Assembly: GCF_029589055.1 (NCBI RefSeq)
Contig: NZ_JARQZP010000007.1
Location: forward strand, 1,612,001-1,676,000
Origin: Vibrio hannami
Lineage (GTDB): Bacteria > Pseudomonadota > Gammaproteobacteria > Enterobacterales > Vibrionaceae
Length of the DNA: 64,000 bases
Reading direction: 5' to 3'
The notes beneath the pieces were generated by a model that saw nothing but the letters and a program-made list of their open reading frames with translations, was not told where the DNA came from and did not search any database. This document shows, one piece after another, positions 7,994 to 16,456 of this stretch (position 1 is its first letter; each line of letters starts with the position of its first letter). The position numbers and the translations under genes are program-made.

Positions 7994-8734
7994 TTAAATC
8001 GCTTCTAAGCCTGAGTAGAGCATCTTACAACCTGTAATAAACAAAACGGCATAACTGATTTTATATATCATTTCTTGTGAGATGATTTTTACCAGCCAGA
8101 CACCTGTTCTAACCCCCAAAAAAGCAATCGGTATCAGAGTGAATGAAGTTAATAGGTTTTGTGCATCCAACTGTCCCATGTAACTATATGGAACTAACTT
8201 GATAAAGTTGAGCAAGGCAAAGAAAACAACACTGGTACCGATTAATTGCTCTTTAGGCAATTGCTTAGGTAGCAGGTACATACTGGCGGGAGGTCCACCC
8301 GCATGAACCAGCGTACTAGAAAACCCAGAAAGCACACTCAGAGCGTAACCTCTTATTGCCGAACTCGCTTGAGTCTGGCCAAGTAAAAACTTTTGCCCCA
8401 GAAAAGTCAATGCCAGCCCACCAATGATCAATTCAACGATATACGAGGGCAAACTCCCCATAAAGTACGAAGCGATAATAACGCCCAAAATAGCAAATGG
8501 TAGCATGGACTTTAGCTCACCATAGTTGCAGTTTTGTCGATGGTAGATAAGCGCCATAAGATCCATGATACATAGCAGGGGAAGCAGTATGGCAGCGGCT
8601 TGCACTGGCGAAACACTCATCGCCATAAGTGGAACAGAAAGCATACCCAAAATACCACCAACGCCACCTTTACCCATGCCATAAAAGAACACTGCCGGAA
8701 TAGCAGTAATATAAAACCAAATATCTGTAATCAT
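7994..8734 (-). CDS. TauE/SafE-family membrane exporter
   Basis: A 246-residue polytopic inner-membrane protein with about seven to eight hydrophobic segments and the TauE/SafE signature pattern (GKGGVGGILGMLSVPLM near residue 20 and GFSSTLVHAGGPPASMYLLP near residue 137). Family members move small anions such as sulfite, sulfonates or organic acids. Its promoter carries a copy of the repeated LysR operator (8879-8899), 145-165 bp upstream. The location beside glutathione genes suggests export of a sulfur-containing or acidic product, but the substrate is not shown by the sequence. Confidence 0.85.
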   Translation of the reverse strand: MITDIWFYITAIPAVFFYGMGKGGVGGILGMLSVPLMAMSVSPVQAAAILLPLLCIMDLMALIYHRQNCNYGELKSMLPFAILGVIIASYFMGSLPSYIVELIIGGLALTFLGQKFLLGQTQASSAIRGYALSVLSGFSSTLVHAGGPPASMYLLPKQLPKEQLIGTSVVFFALLNFIKLVPYSYMGQLDAQNLLTSFTLIPIAFLGVRTGVWLVKIISQEMIYKISYAVLFITGCKMLYSGLEAI

Positions 8735-8878
8735 TTTTTACTCACATAAAAAGAGCTGGGGGAACAAAAAGGTAGCTCTGAACTGCCTGAAATGGGGCAT
8801 CCTCGCGAAGCCCCGATGGATGCCTAGTGAATGGTAATGTGATCTCAGAGAGTGATAAACACTATATGAATTGAATCG

Positions 8879-8899
8879 CTTTCAAATATGGTTTGATAA
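8879..8899. promoter_or_regulatory. Putative LysR operator, copy 4
   Basis: CTTTC-N11-GATAA with the perfect inner dyad TCAAA-N5-TTTGA, upstream of the TauE-type gene and just beyond the gshB stop codon. Confidence 0.55.
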
Positions 8900-8928
8900 T
8901 AAGAACACAAGTGTGAAGTCGCGGGAAT

Positions 8929-9882
8929 TTATCTAATATCTTTTAACTTTTTTTCAATAGAATCCATCAGATTCCCCGTGATGGAAATATCAAATGCTGC
9001 CTCTATCTCACGGATACAGGTAGGGCTGGTTACGTTAATTTCGGTGAGTTTGTCACCAATCACATCCAGCCCGACAAAGATAAGCCCCTTTTTCTTAAGT
9101 GTGGGGGCAACTGCGTTTGCAATCTTAAGATCGGTCTCACTTAATGGCCTTGGTTCGCCTGTACCTCCCGCAGCAAGGTTGCCCCGGGTTTCACCTTCGG
9201 CAGGAATTCGAGCCAGACAGTAAGGCATAGGCTCGCCATCAACCACCAGAATTCGCTTATCGCCGTTGCTGATATCCGAAACAAAAGTCTGTGCCATGGC
9301 GTAGTATTCGCCGTTGTTAGTCAGCGCTTCAATGATAACAGAAACATTTGGATCGCCCTGTTTTACGCGGAAGATAGACGCACCACCCATGCCATCAAGC
9401 GGCTTAAGGATAATATCGCCATGCTCATCCTGAAATTCGCGGATTCTTTTTGCTTTGCGGGTAACTATGGTTGTCGGAGTCAGTTCCGGGAACCAGGCTG
9501 TAAACAGCTTTTCGTTACAGTCACGCAGGCTCTGAGGTTTATTAACGATTAGTGTGCCTTTCTCTTCGGCGCGCTCAAGAATGTAAGTTGCGTAGATATA
9601 TTCCGTATCGAACGGAGGATCTTTACGCATTAATACGGCATCCAGCTCAGAAAGCTCAATAGTCTGTTCTGACTTGAATTCATACCAGCCGTTTGGATCT
9701 TCCTTTAGCTCTACGATCTTTGTCTCAGCCATGGCAACGCCTTGTTCCAGACTAAGATCCTGCATTTCCATATAATGGATTTCATAACCGCGCTTTTGCG
9801 CTTCAAGCAGCATGGCGAAACTTGAATCTTTTTTGATGTTAATGGATGAAATTGGGTCCATTACAATGCCGAGTTTAATCAT
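8929..9882 (-). CDS. gshB: Glutathione synthetase
   Basis: A 317-residue ATP-grasp enzyme that joins glycine to gamma-glutamylcysteine in the cytoplasm. Length and motifs agree with E. coli GshB: MIKLGIVMDPI start, DAVLMRKDPPFD, NKPQSLRDCNEKLF, DIILKPLDGMGGASIF (ATP-grasp), GNLAAGGTGEPRPL and EINVTSPTCIREIE. It follows gshA in the same direction with a 52-bp gap, forming a gshA-gshB operon. In most Vibrio genomes gshA and gshB are unlinked at other loci, so this may be an additional copy (inference that needs the rest of the genome). Confidence 0.97.
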   Translation of the reverse strand: MIKLGIVMDPISSINIKKDSSFAMLLEAQKRGYEIHYMEMQDLSLEQGVAMAETKIVELKEDPNGWYEFKSEQTIELSELDAVLMRKDPPFDTEYIYATYILERAEEKGTLIVNKPQSLRDCNEKLFTAWFPELTPTTIVTRKAKRIREFQDEHGDIILKPLDGMGGASIFRVKQGDPNVSVIIEALTNNGEYYAMAQTFVSDISNGDKRILVVDGEPMPYCLARIPAEGETRGNLAAGGTGEPRPLSETDLKIANAVAPTLKKKGLIFVGLDVIGDKLTEINVTSPTCIREIEAAFDISITGNLMDSIEKKLKDIR

Positions 9883-9934
9883 TATTTACTCCCGATTAAC
9901 TAAGATCACTAGAGCGAACTTGTAGTACTACACC

Positions 9935-11485
9935 TTAAAAATTTGCAACGAGAAAAGTATCAAAATCTAACCGATCTGATTTTTCCGACTCTTCTTGCTC
10001 ATACCATGAACGGGTGACTTCATTTTCCATATCTTTCGCGCTATAGAAGCGGTAGCGATGGCTTAAATGTGTATTTACGTGTTTAGTCCCCATTTCATAA
10101 CCAAATGCTTTGATTCCCCCTGCCTTTTCGATATCTGCCTGTAACTGACCCGCTATTGTCAATTCAGGATGGTTAATTACCTCGGTTAGCCTGTGACAAA
10201 CAGATTGATAATCTGTTTGTCCGTTTGCTTTATCCATAGCCTCGGCGAGATGGGTTATTTCCCCGATTATCAAAGTTGCCCACTCCTGTAGCGTCTTAGT
10301 TTTCCCATAAGTTCCACACTGAAGCTTTAATCCCGGTTTCCTGCCTTGATGAGTCACTTTTTTCCAGTTACTTAGGCAGTTTTCTCTTTCGCGCTCTGTC
10401 ATTAAATCTGAGTCTTTTAATACCGCCCAAATCAAAAATAAGTCCAAAAACCGAACCTGTTCCTCACTAATACCTACAGAGCTATATGGGTTAATATCCA
10501 GTGCGCGAACTTCAATATACTCAACCCCCCGTTGACTTAAGGCCTCATAGACTTTTTCATCTTTGTTTGGAACCCGCTTAGGTCTAATCGGTGCATAAAA
10601 CTCATTTTCCAGTTGCAGAATATTGCTGTTGAGCTGTTGGTATTCTCCGCCAACCTTTACACCTATCTGCTCAAATGCTGACGAAGATGTGCGCGTTGCA
10701 TTTTGCAAACCAGACAAATAGTCATCCAGGCTGCTCAGACTGATGTTAAGCTGCTCTTGAGTGTTATTTGAATAACCTATATCGCTTAAACGTAAGGAAG
10801 TGGAATAAGGTAGATATAGTGTATCTTCAACTTTAAGAAACGCTTTGTCCGTCTCCTGTTCGTTTACGTATGAAGAGCACACTGCCGGAGACGCACCAAA
10901 AAAATAAGGGATCAGCCACCCAAAGCGATAGTAATTTCTGATCAGGCCCAGATAGGCATCAGACTTAGCTTCTTGCCGTTGCTCTTTGCATTGCTTGCCA
11001 AAAAGCTCATCCCAGAAGGACTCAGGCAATGAGAAATTGTAATGGACACCAGAAATGATCTGCATCTTACTACCATACCTGCTCTTAAGCCCTTTTCTAT
11101 AAAGAGTCTTAAGCCTTCCGGCATTGCATGCACCATACTGCCCAAGGACGATGTCACTTTCACTCACATTGTAAGGCATCGACATTGGCCACATATATTC
11201 AGAGCCTAAATTGGCTTGGGTAAAATGATGAATATCTTCCAACTGTGCGAATAACGTATTGATATCTCTCGACACTGGTGTGACTATTTCAAGTTGAGAC
11301 TCAGAAAAATCGGTAGTGATCCATTTATTTGCGTAGGCAGAGCCCAGCGCTTCCGGATGCCGTGTTTTCGCAAGCCTGCTTTGTTTACTGTAACGCAGCG
11401 CCTCTCTTTCAATGCCACGCTTGAGGTTATTAAATACACTGGGATTTTGGCATACCTGAGCCAATCTCAAAGAAAAACTAGTCAT
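9935..11485 (-). CDS. gshA: Glutamate-cysteine ligase
   Basis: A 516-residue enzyme of the proteobacterial GshA family (E. coli 518). It makes gamma-glutamylcysteine, the first step of glutathione synthesis. Diagnostic segments are RGIEREALR, TDFSESQLEIVTP, MWPMSMP, ISGVHYNFSLPE and EVRALDINPYSSVGI. It is upstream of gshB and downstream of the formaldehyde genes, all on the minus strand, so transcripts may overlap. The grouping of gshA, gshB and two glutathione-using formaldehyde enzymes points to demand for extra glutathione during detoxification (inference). Confidence 0.97.
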   Translation of the reverse strand: MTSFSLRLAQVCQNPSVFNNLKRGIEREALRYSKQSRLAKTRHPEALGSAYANKWITTDFSESQLEIVTPVSRDINTLFAQLEDIHHFTQANLGSEYMWPMSMPYNVSESDIVLGQYGACNAGRLKTLYRKGLKSRYGSKMQIISGVHYNFSLPESFWDELFGKQCKEQRQEAKSDAYLGLIRNYYRFGWLIPYFFGASPAVCSSYVNEQETDKAFLKVEDTLYLPYSTSLRLSDIGYSNNTQEQLNISLSSLDDYLSGLQNATRTSSSAFEQIGVKVGGEYQQLNSNILQLENEFYAPIRPKRVPNKDEKVYEALSQRGVEYIEVRALDINPYSSVGISEEQVRFLDLFLIWAVLKDSDLMTERERENCLSNWKKVTHQGRKPGLKLQCGTYGKTKTLQEWATLIIGEITHLAEAMDKANGQTDYQSVCHRLTEVINHPELTIAGQLQADIEKAGGIKAFGYEMGTKHVNTHLSHRYRFYSAKDMENEVTRSWYEQEESEKSDRLDFDTFLVANF

Positions 11486-11506
11486 AAAGAAAATACATAT
11501 AGGTAT

Positions 11507-11532
11507 AACCCAAGTGCCATGTACTTGGGTTG
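11507..11532. terminator. Hairpin between S-formylglutathione hydrolase and gshA genes
   Basis: Stem AACCCAAGT / ACTTGGGTT with a short loop lies in the gap upstream of gshA. T-runs are weak, so it may be an attenuating hairpin rather than a full terminator. Confidence 0.35.
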
Positions 11533-11596
11533 ATTTTGTAAAGTTAGCAGTCGCATTATTGTTAATTACTCAACAAACCGAGCCTGGTAGAGCTGG

Positions 11597-12436
11597 CTAA
11601 GTGTTCAGATGCTTAGCATGAAATTCCAGATGGTCATCTATAAACGTTGAGATAAAAAAATAGCTATGGTCATAACCGGGCTGCATTCTCAGATTAAGTA
11701 CAGAACCGTTGGTTTCTGCAGCTTTGAGCAGTTGCTCTGGTTTGAGTTGTTCCACCATAAATTCGTCTGCGTCCCCCTGGTCCACCAGGATTGGTAAGTC
11801 AGACTTTTTCAGCATCAATAGCTCGGATGCGTCGTAAGTTTTCCAGGTTGAAAAGTCATTGCCCAGATATTCTGTGAATGCTTTCTTTCCCCATGGACAC
11901 TGCATCGGATTGGTAATAGGGCTAAAGGCTGAAATAGATTGATATCTTTCAGTGTTATTGAGTCCAACTACAAGAGCACCATGTCCACCCATACTATGGC
12001 CCGAGATAGACTTGATACCCGATACAGGGAAATTCTCTTCAATAAGTTTTGGAAGTTCTTTCAGAACGTAGGAGTACATATGGTAATGCTCTGACCAGGG
12101 CTTTTGAGTCGAGTTGACATAAAACCCAGCTCCCTTCCCGAGGTCATATCCTTCAGCATCAGCAACATGATCACCACGAGGACTGGTATCAGGTGCAACA
12201 ATGGCAATACCCAGCTCTGCTGCTTTTTTAAAGGCTCCGGCCTTTTGCATAAAGTTTTCATCGGTGCATGTCAGGCCTGACAGCCAGTACAAGACTGGTA
12301 CAGGATTTGTCTTTGAAGCGCCTGAAGGTAAAAATATCGCGAAGCGCATATTGCAGTCTAAAGAGCGGGAGTCGTGGGTATACTGCTTGTGCCAGCCTCC
12401 GGCAACCTTATGCTGGCTTACATTTACAAGTGTCAT
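11597..12436 (-). CDS. fghA: S-formylglutathione hydrolase
   Basis: A 279-residue esterase-D type alpha/beta hydrolase. It cleaves S-formylglutathione to formate and glutathione, the last step of glutathione-dependent formaldehyde oxidation. The nucleophile elbow GHSMGGHGAL contains the catalytic Ser. LYWLSGLTCTDENF, KGAGFYVNST and the late GYDHSYFFI (catalytic His) are family hallmarks. It follows the dehydrogenase gene on the same strand with an 82-bp gap. The two form a detoxification pair equivalent to E. coli frmAB. Confidence 0.95.
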   Translation of the reverse strand: MTLVNVSQHKVAGGWHKQYTHDSRSLDCNMRFAIFLPSGASKTNPVPVLYWLSGLTCTDENFMQKAGAFKKAAELGIAIVAPDTSPRGDHVADAEGYDLGKGAGFYVNSTQKPWSEHYHMYSYVLKELPKLIEENFPVSGIKSISGHSMGGHGALVVGLNNTERYQSISAFSPITNPMQCPWGKKAFTEYLGNDFSTWKTYDASELLMLKKSDLPILVDQGDADEFMVEQLKPEQLLKAAETNGSVLNLRMQPGYDHSYFFISTFIDDHLEFHAKHLNT

Positions 12437-12518
12437 AGTATCTGGCTCTTAAAAATTGGTAGTGACAATCGCTGTGTTAGCGAGTGCGACGCAGCGATTG
12501 TCTGTCGTTTTATTGATA

Positions 12519-13667
12519 TTACTTATCCATGTGGATAACAGTACGAATGCTCTTACCTTCATGCATCAGGTCAAAAGCGTCGTTGATATCTTCCAGTCCC
12601 ATGGTGTGAGTAATAAACTCTTGCAGACCAAACTCACCCGCCATGTAACGCTCTACGATTTCAGGCAGCTCAGAGCGTCCTTTAACACCACCGAATGCAC
12701 TGCCACGCCATACACGACCAGTTACCAGTTGGAATGGACGGGTGGAGATTTCCTGGCCAGCACCGGCAACACCGATGATGACAGATTCGCCCCAGCCTTT
12801 ATGGCAGCACTCAAGCGCCTGACGCATAACATTCACGTTACCGATACATTCAAATGAATAATCCACACCACCATCTGTCATCTCAACGATCACTTCCTGA
12901 ATTGGCTTATCGAATTTTTGAGGGTTGATAACATCTGTAGCGCCTAACTGCTCTGCCAGCTCAAACTTACTTTCGTTAATATCAATACCAATGATTCGGC
13001 TTGCACCAGCCATACGAGCGCCGATGATTGCCGACAGGCCAATACCACCCAAACCAAAGATAGCTACTGTATCACCTTCTTGTACTTTTGCAGTATTAAG
13101 AACCGCGCCCATACCCGTTGTCACACCACAACCTAGCAGGCAAACCTCTTCAAGCGGCGCATCTTTGTTTACTTTTGCCAGAGAAATTTCCGGCAGAACA
13201 GTGTATTCAGAGAAAGTAGAACAGCCCATGTAGTGATAGATAGGCTCGCCGTCTTTATAAAAACGAGTTGTACCATCCGGCATCAGACCTTTACCCTGAG
13301 TTTCTCGTACCGCCTGACAAAGGTTGGTTTTGCCAGACTTACAGAACTTACACTCACCACATTCAGCGGTATAAAGTGGAATAACATGATCGCCAACTTC
13401 AACGCTTGTCACGCCTTCGCCGACCATTTCGACGATACCGCCACCTTCATGTCCAAGAATCGAAGGGAAAATACCTTCCGGATCATCACCGGAAAGGGTG
13501 AAAGCATCGGTGTGACACACGCCAGTTGCAAGGATGCGAACCAACACCTCACCTTTCTTAGGTAGCTGAACATCCACCTCTTCCATTTTTAATGGCTCAC
13601 CCGCCGCCCATGCAACGGCTGCTTTTGATTTGATAAATTCCTGACCAGGTTTGATATCTAATGACAT
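12519..13667 (-). CDS. frmA: S-(hydroxymethyl)glutathione dehydrogenase (class III alcohol dehydrogenase)
   Basis: A 382-residue zinc-dependent dehydrogenase that oxidises the formaldehyde-glutathione adduct with NAD. Catalytic zinc ligands are visible in GVCHTDAFTLSG and GHEGGGIVE. The structural zinc loop is CGECKFCKSGKTNLC, and the Rossmann motif is FGLGGIGLSAIIG. The start at 13667 is preferred because AAGGA lies eight bases before it; an ATG at 13688 would add seven residues. A LysR gene is divergent from it, with a perfect inverted repeat between them, so regulation differs from E. coli, where FrmR is used. Confidence 0.95.
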   Translation of the reverse strand: MSLDIKPGQEFIKSKAAVAWAAGEPLKMEEVDVQLPKKGEVLVRILATGVCHTDAFTLSGDDPEGIFPSILGHEGGGIVEMVGEGVTSVEVGDHVIPLYTAECGECKFCKSGKTNLCQAVRETQGKGLMPDGTTRFYKDGEPIYHYMGCSTFSEYTVLPEISLAKVNKDAPLEEVCLLGCGVTTGMGAVLNTAKVQEGDTVAIFGLGGIGLSAIIGARMAGASRIIGIDINESKFELAEQLGATDVINPQKFDKPIQEVIVEMTDGGVDYSFECIGNVNVMRQALECCHKGWGESVIIGVAGAGQEISTRPFQLVTGRVWRGSAFGGVKGRSELPEIVERYMAGEFGLQEFITHTMGLEDINDAFDLMHEGKSIRTVIHMDK

Positions 13668-13698
13668 GCTTAATTCCTTCGAATTCAAAACGAGATAA

Positions 13699-13727
13699 AG
13701 TTCTAATGATGAAAAGCACTTAGAACT
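13699..13727. promoter_or_regulatory. Inverted repeat between frmA and LysR gene
   Basis: Perfect arms AGTTCTAA and TTAGAACT separated by 13 bases, 32 bp upstream of the frmA start. Its position between divergent genes makes it a likely operator for the LysR protein at 13857. Confidence 0.55.
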
Positions 13728-13856
13728 CGTGAACTTTTAATTTAGGCGTATTTTAAATCTTTCCTGATGATTGATAATCCAGTGAAATTAAAAATGTCTT
13801 TTACGTATATGTAATAATAGCTAGACTAACGGCGAGTACCTTAATGAGAGTAAGAA

Positions 13857-14726
13857 ATGGCAAACTGGGAAGGTGTCACAGAATTTGTCGCTGTGGCAGA
13901 TACACAATCGTTTACTAAAGCCGCGAAAAAGCTGAAGACCTCTGTTGCTCAGATAAGCAGACGAGTTGCAATGCTGGAAGAAAGGCTGGCGGTAAAGTTG
14001 TTGCTAAGAACAACCAGAAAAGTATCCGTCACCGAGGCGGGGCAAATCTACTATCTTCACTGCCGTAGTTTGGTCGAGGGGCTTGAAACAGCAGAACTGG
14101 CTGTAACTCAGATGCAATCGACGCCGAAAGGACTGCTAAAAGTCACAGCCCCTGTCGCTTATGGTGAGTCCCATATCGCTCCTTTACTTAATGACTTTCT
14201 GGAGCTCTATCCTCAGGTGGACCTTGATCTTAACTTAACCAATCAGACCATTGATCTTATCGAGTCCGGAATGGATATAGCCATTCGCCTGGGCCGTCTT
14301 AAAGACTCTAGCCTAATCGCGAAGAGGTTAGCGTCGAGGCAATTGTTTGTCTGCGCCACACAGGATTATCTCGAGAAATATGGTATCCCCTATACCCTGT
14401 CTGAACTAGAAAACCATAATTGTTTAGTCGGCTCTTCGCAGCACTGGCGCTTTAGAGAAAATAAAACCGAAAAATCCGTTAAAGTGACAGGACGTATCCA
14501 CTGTAACTCAGGATTTGCACTGTTAAATGCGGCCACTCGTGGTTTGGGGTTGGTTCAACTACCGGAATATTATGTTCAGGAAGCTTTAGATTCCGGGAAG
14601 TTAATTGAAGTATTAAGTGATTACCGGGATGAAAAAGAGGGTATCTGGGCACTGTATCCGCACAACAGAAATCTATCACCCAAAGCTCGGTTGTTAGTTG
14701 ACTTTCTGGCAGAAAAACTGAGCTAA
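13857..14726 (+). CDS. LysR-family regulator, probable controller of frmA-fghA
   Basis: A 289-residue LysR protein with an N-terminal helix-turn-helix (ADTQSFTKAAKKLKTSVAQISRR in segments) and an effector domain containing APVAYGESHIAPLL and GMDIAIRLGRLKDSS. It is divergent from the formaldehyde dehydrogenase gene with a 189-bp shared promoter region that holds a perfect inverted repeat. LysR control of glutathione-dependent formaldehyde genes is common outside the enterics. The effector may be the formaldehyde-glutathione adduct, but this is inference. An IS nest begins about 115 bp after its stop. Confidence 0.9.
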   Translation: MANWEGVTEFVAVADTQSFTKAAKKLKTSVAQISRRVAMLEERLAVKLLLRTTRKVSVTEAGQIYYLHCRSLVEGLETAELAVTQMQSTPKGLLKVTAPVAYGESHIAPLLNDFLELYPQVDLDLNLTNQTIDLIESGMDIAIRLGRLKDSSLIAKRLASRQLFVCATQDYLEKYGIPYTLSELENHNCLVGSSQHWRFRENKTEKSVKVTGRIHCNSGFALLNAATRGLGLVQLPEYYVQEALDSGKLIEVLSDYRDEKEGIWALYPHNRNLSPKARLLVDFLAEKLS

Positions 14727-14846
14727 TTCCAAAAAATGACGCCTAAAAAGGTGAGCCAGAACTGCATGTTTTCAAACAAACGGCAAATTCTGCATATGAA
14801 ATTTTTAGTAACATAGGTTGTGAGTTACAGTTTCTGTCCAGAATGT

Positions 14847-14858
14847 ATGGTACGCCCC
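14847..14858. repeat. Left subterminal inverted repeat of IS-B
   Basis: ATGGTACGCCCC; a perfect inverted match to 17523-17534. Confidence 0.75.
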
Positions 14859-14910
14859 GTTTTGCAAGTAAAAATTCAAAATAACGGAGTTGGTTTGCGC
14901 TAATGATGGA

Positions 14911-14921
14911 ATGGTCTCCCC
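14911..14921. repeat. Left subterminal inverted repeat of IS-A
   Basis: ATGGTCTCCCC; a perfect inverted match to 16271-16281. Confidence 0.8.
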
Positions 14922-14991
14922 CTCCCACTAACGGCGTCGCAATGCGCCAAAATAGAAATAATTCTATTTGAATGGACATAAGGGGAAGACC

Positions 14992-16026
14992 ATGACTAAG
15001 CATAAGACAATAGGCCTTGATTTAGCAAAAAACAGTTTCTATTTTGTTGTTTTGAATGAATTCGGAAAACGAATTACGCGAAAGAAGCTTAGTCGAAAGC
15101 AGGTTCTGCCTTACTTTGCAAACCTGGAGCAGTCGGTCATAGCCATGGAAGCATGTTCCTCTGCACACTATTGGGGGCGGGAAATTAGAAAACTAGGCCA
15201 CAAAGTACAACTTCTGCCACCTCAGCATGTGAAAGGGTATCTACGTGGCCAGAAAAATGATTACAACGATGCTCAAGCTATAGCGGAAGCTTCCCAGCAT
15301 GGCGCTATACGTACCGTCGAAATTAAAACGATTGAACAGCAAGATCGGCAAAGTATTTTGCATATGCGGCGCCTCTTAAACGTAGAACGTACCAGACTGA
15401 TTAACCATATGCGGGGCCTATTAAGCGAGTACGGTATTGTTCTGGCACAGCGAGCAGCTACAGTCAGAAGCGAAGTGCCTCGAATATTGGAAGACGCTGA
15501 GAATGAGTTAACTGATGTGTTCCGCCAGTTTCTTAACCGCCAGTATTTACGATTACTCGACATCGAGAAGGAGCTGAGTGAATATCAGGATTATATAGAA
15601 GCCACTGTTAAATCTAATGATACTTGTCAGCGTTTGATAACGATGCCTGGTGTCGGTTCTATCGTGAGCATTTCCTTAACCTCCTGGATGGGAGATGGGC
15701 ATCAGTTTAAGCGCGGCAGAGATGCATCCGCAGCTTTAGGACTAATCCCTCGTCAAAACAGCACTGGAGGAAAAAATGTCTTACTGGGTATTAGTAAACG
15801 GGGTGACTCCCACCTCCGTTCTTTAGTTGTTAACGGGGCGAGAGCTGTGGTTGCACACGCCAAGAATAAGACCGATAAACTCAGTATCTGGATTAACCGC
15901 TTAGTTGAGCAAAGGGGCTTTAACCGAGCTGTTATCGCATTCGCTAATAAAATGATACGGATGGCATGGGTAATTGTGACTAAAAAACAGGAGTATAAAC
16001 CTATTGAAAAGCTAGTTTGTTGCTAA
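14992..16026 (+). CDS. IS110-family transposase (DEDD recombinase) of IS-A
   Basis: A 344-residue transposase. The N-terminal RuvC-like DEDD domain starts with KTIGLDLAKNSFYF (first Asp) and includes the Glu of IAMEACSSAHYWGRE and the acidic motif KNDYNDAQAIAEA. The C-terminal Tnp_20 domain has MPGVGSIVSISL, DASAALGLIPRQNSTGGK and GISKRGDSHLRSLVVNGARA with the catalytic Ser region. The ATG at 14992 is chosen because AGGGGAAG lies just upstream; an in-frame TTG at 14968 is possible but less likely. The frame is full length. Confidence 0.93.
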   Translation: MTKHKTIGLDLAKNSFYFVVLNEFGKRITRKKLSRKQVLPYFANLEQSVIAMEACSSAHYWGREIRKLGHKVQLLPPQHVKGYLRGQKNDYNDAQAIAEASQHGAIRTVEIKTIEQQDRQSILHMRRLLNVERTRLINHMRGLLSEYGIVLAQRAATVRSEVPRILEDAENELTDVFRQFLNRQYLRLLDIEKELSEYQDYIEATVKSNDTCQRLITMPGVGSIVSISLTSWMGDGHQFKRGRDASAALGLIPRQNSTGGKNVLLGISKRGDSHLRSLVVNGARAVVAHAKNKTDKLSIWINRLVEQRGFNRAVIAFANKMIRMAWVIVTKKQEYKPIEKLVCC

Positions 16027-16270
16027 CCATTTAATTAATTAGAAATTTTCAATATCACCGAATTTGTGTGATTAGCATTTAAGATGAAACACAGGTCAAA
16101 CCGACGTACCCAAAACCTGACGAATACATCGGATATTAAGTCCGAGCCAATGATTAGTAGGATGGTACGTGCGAATGATTCATCAAGGTCCGAAGTTATC
16201 ACTTCAATATGAAAGACCGAATATATGACCGCTAACCTGTCCCTATCATCGAAATGCTACTTGCGCAAAC
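16027..16270 (+). ncRNA. Candidate bridge (guide) RNA region of IS-A
   Basis: This 244-base noncoding stretch lies between the transposase stop and the right subterminal repeat. In IS1111-type elements the structured RNA that pairs with donor and target DNA is encoded here. No gene is seen. A TGCGAATGAT string near 16169 resembles TGCGCTAATGAT in the left flank at the insertion site, as a target-binding loop might, but this is a weak match and the RNA fold has not been computed. Confidence 0.4.
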
Positions 16271-16281
16271 GGGGAGACCAT
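16271..16281. repeat. Right subterminal inverted repeat of IS-A
   Basis: GGGGAGACCAT; a perfect inverted match to 14911-14921. Confidence 0.8.
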
Positions 16282-16284
16282 ATA

Positions 16285-16456
16285 TGTATTCGGAGTCTAA
16301 TTGAGACTTTTTGCTTTAGCCCCAGCTCCACGATGAGATCCGCGCCAGATTGTCCTCAAAAATGTGAAAGCACTCTAGTTGCTGTTCTGGACAACAGGTT
16401 TTCAATCTGGTGGTCTAACCGTTTTGTCATCTTTCATTTTCATATGCAAACTTGAT
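16285..16456 (-). other. Part of the 3' noncoding region of IS-B
   Basis: Noncoding sequence between the right end of IS-A and the stop of the IS-B transposase. Together with about 14859-14903 it would make a continuous noncoding 3' segment of IS-B of about 215 bases, the expected site of its bridge RNA. No protein gene is supported here. Confidence 0.5.

Larger units (their letters stand above)
14904..16284 (+). mobile_element. IS110-family (IS1111-type) element IS-A inserted in IS-B
   Basis: An 11-bp subterminal inverted repeat (ATGGTCTCCCC at 14911-14921 and its complement at 16271-16281) brackets one transposase gene on the plus strand and a 244-base noncoding 3' segment. The length of about 1.38 kb is typical. 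The outer boundaries are estimates that allow a few bases beyond each repeat. The element lies inside the noncoding part of IS-B in the opposite orientation. Its transposase frame is intact, so it could still be active. Confidence 0.8.

Noticed and set aside
16150..16180. ATGGTACG near 16161 as the inner end of IS-B
   Set aside because: It matches only part of the 12-bp repeat, whereas 14847-14858 is a perfect match; it lies inside IS-A.
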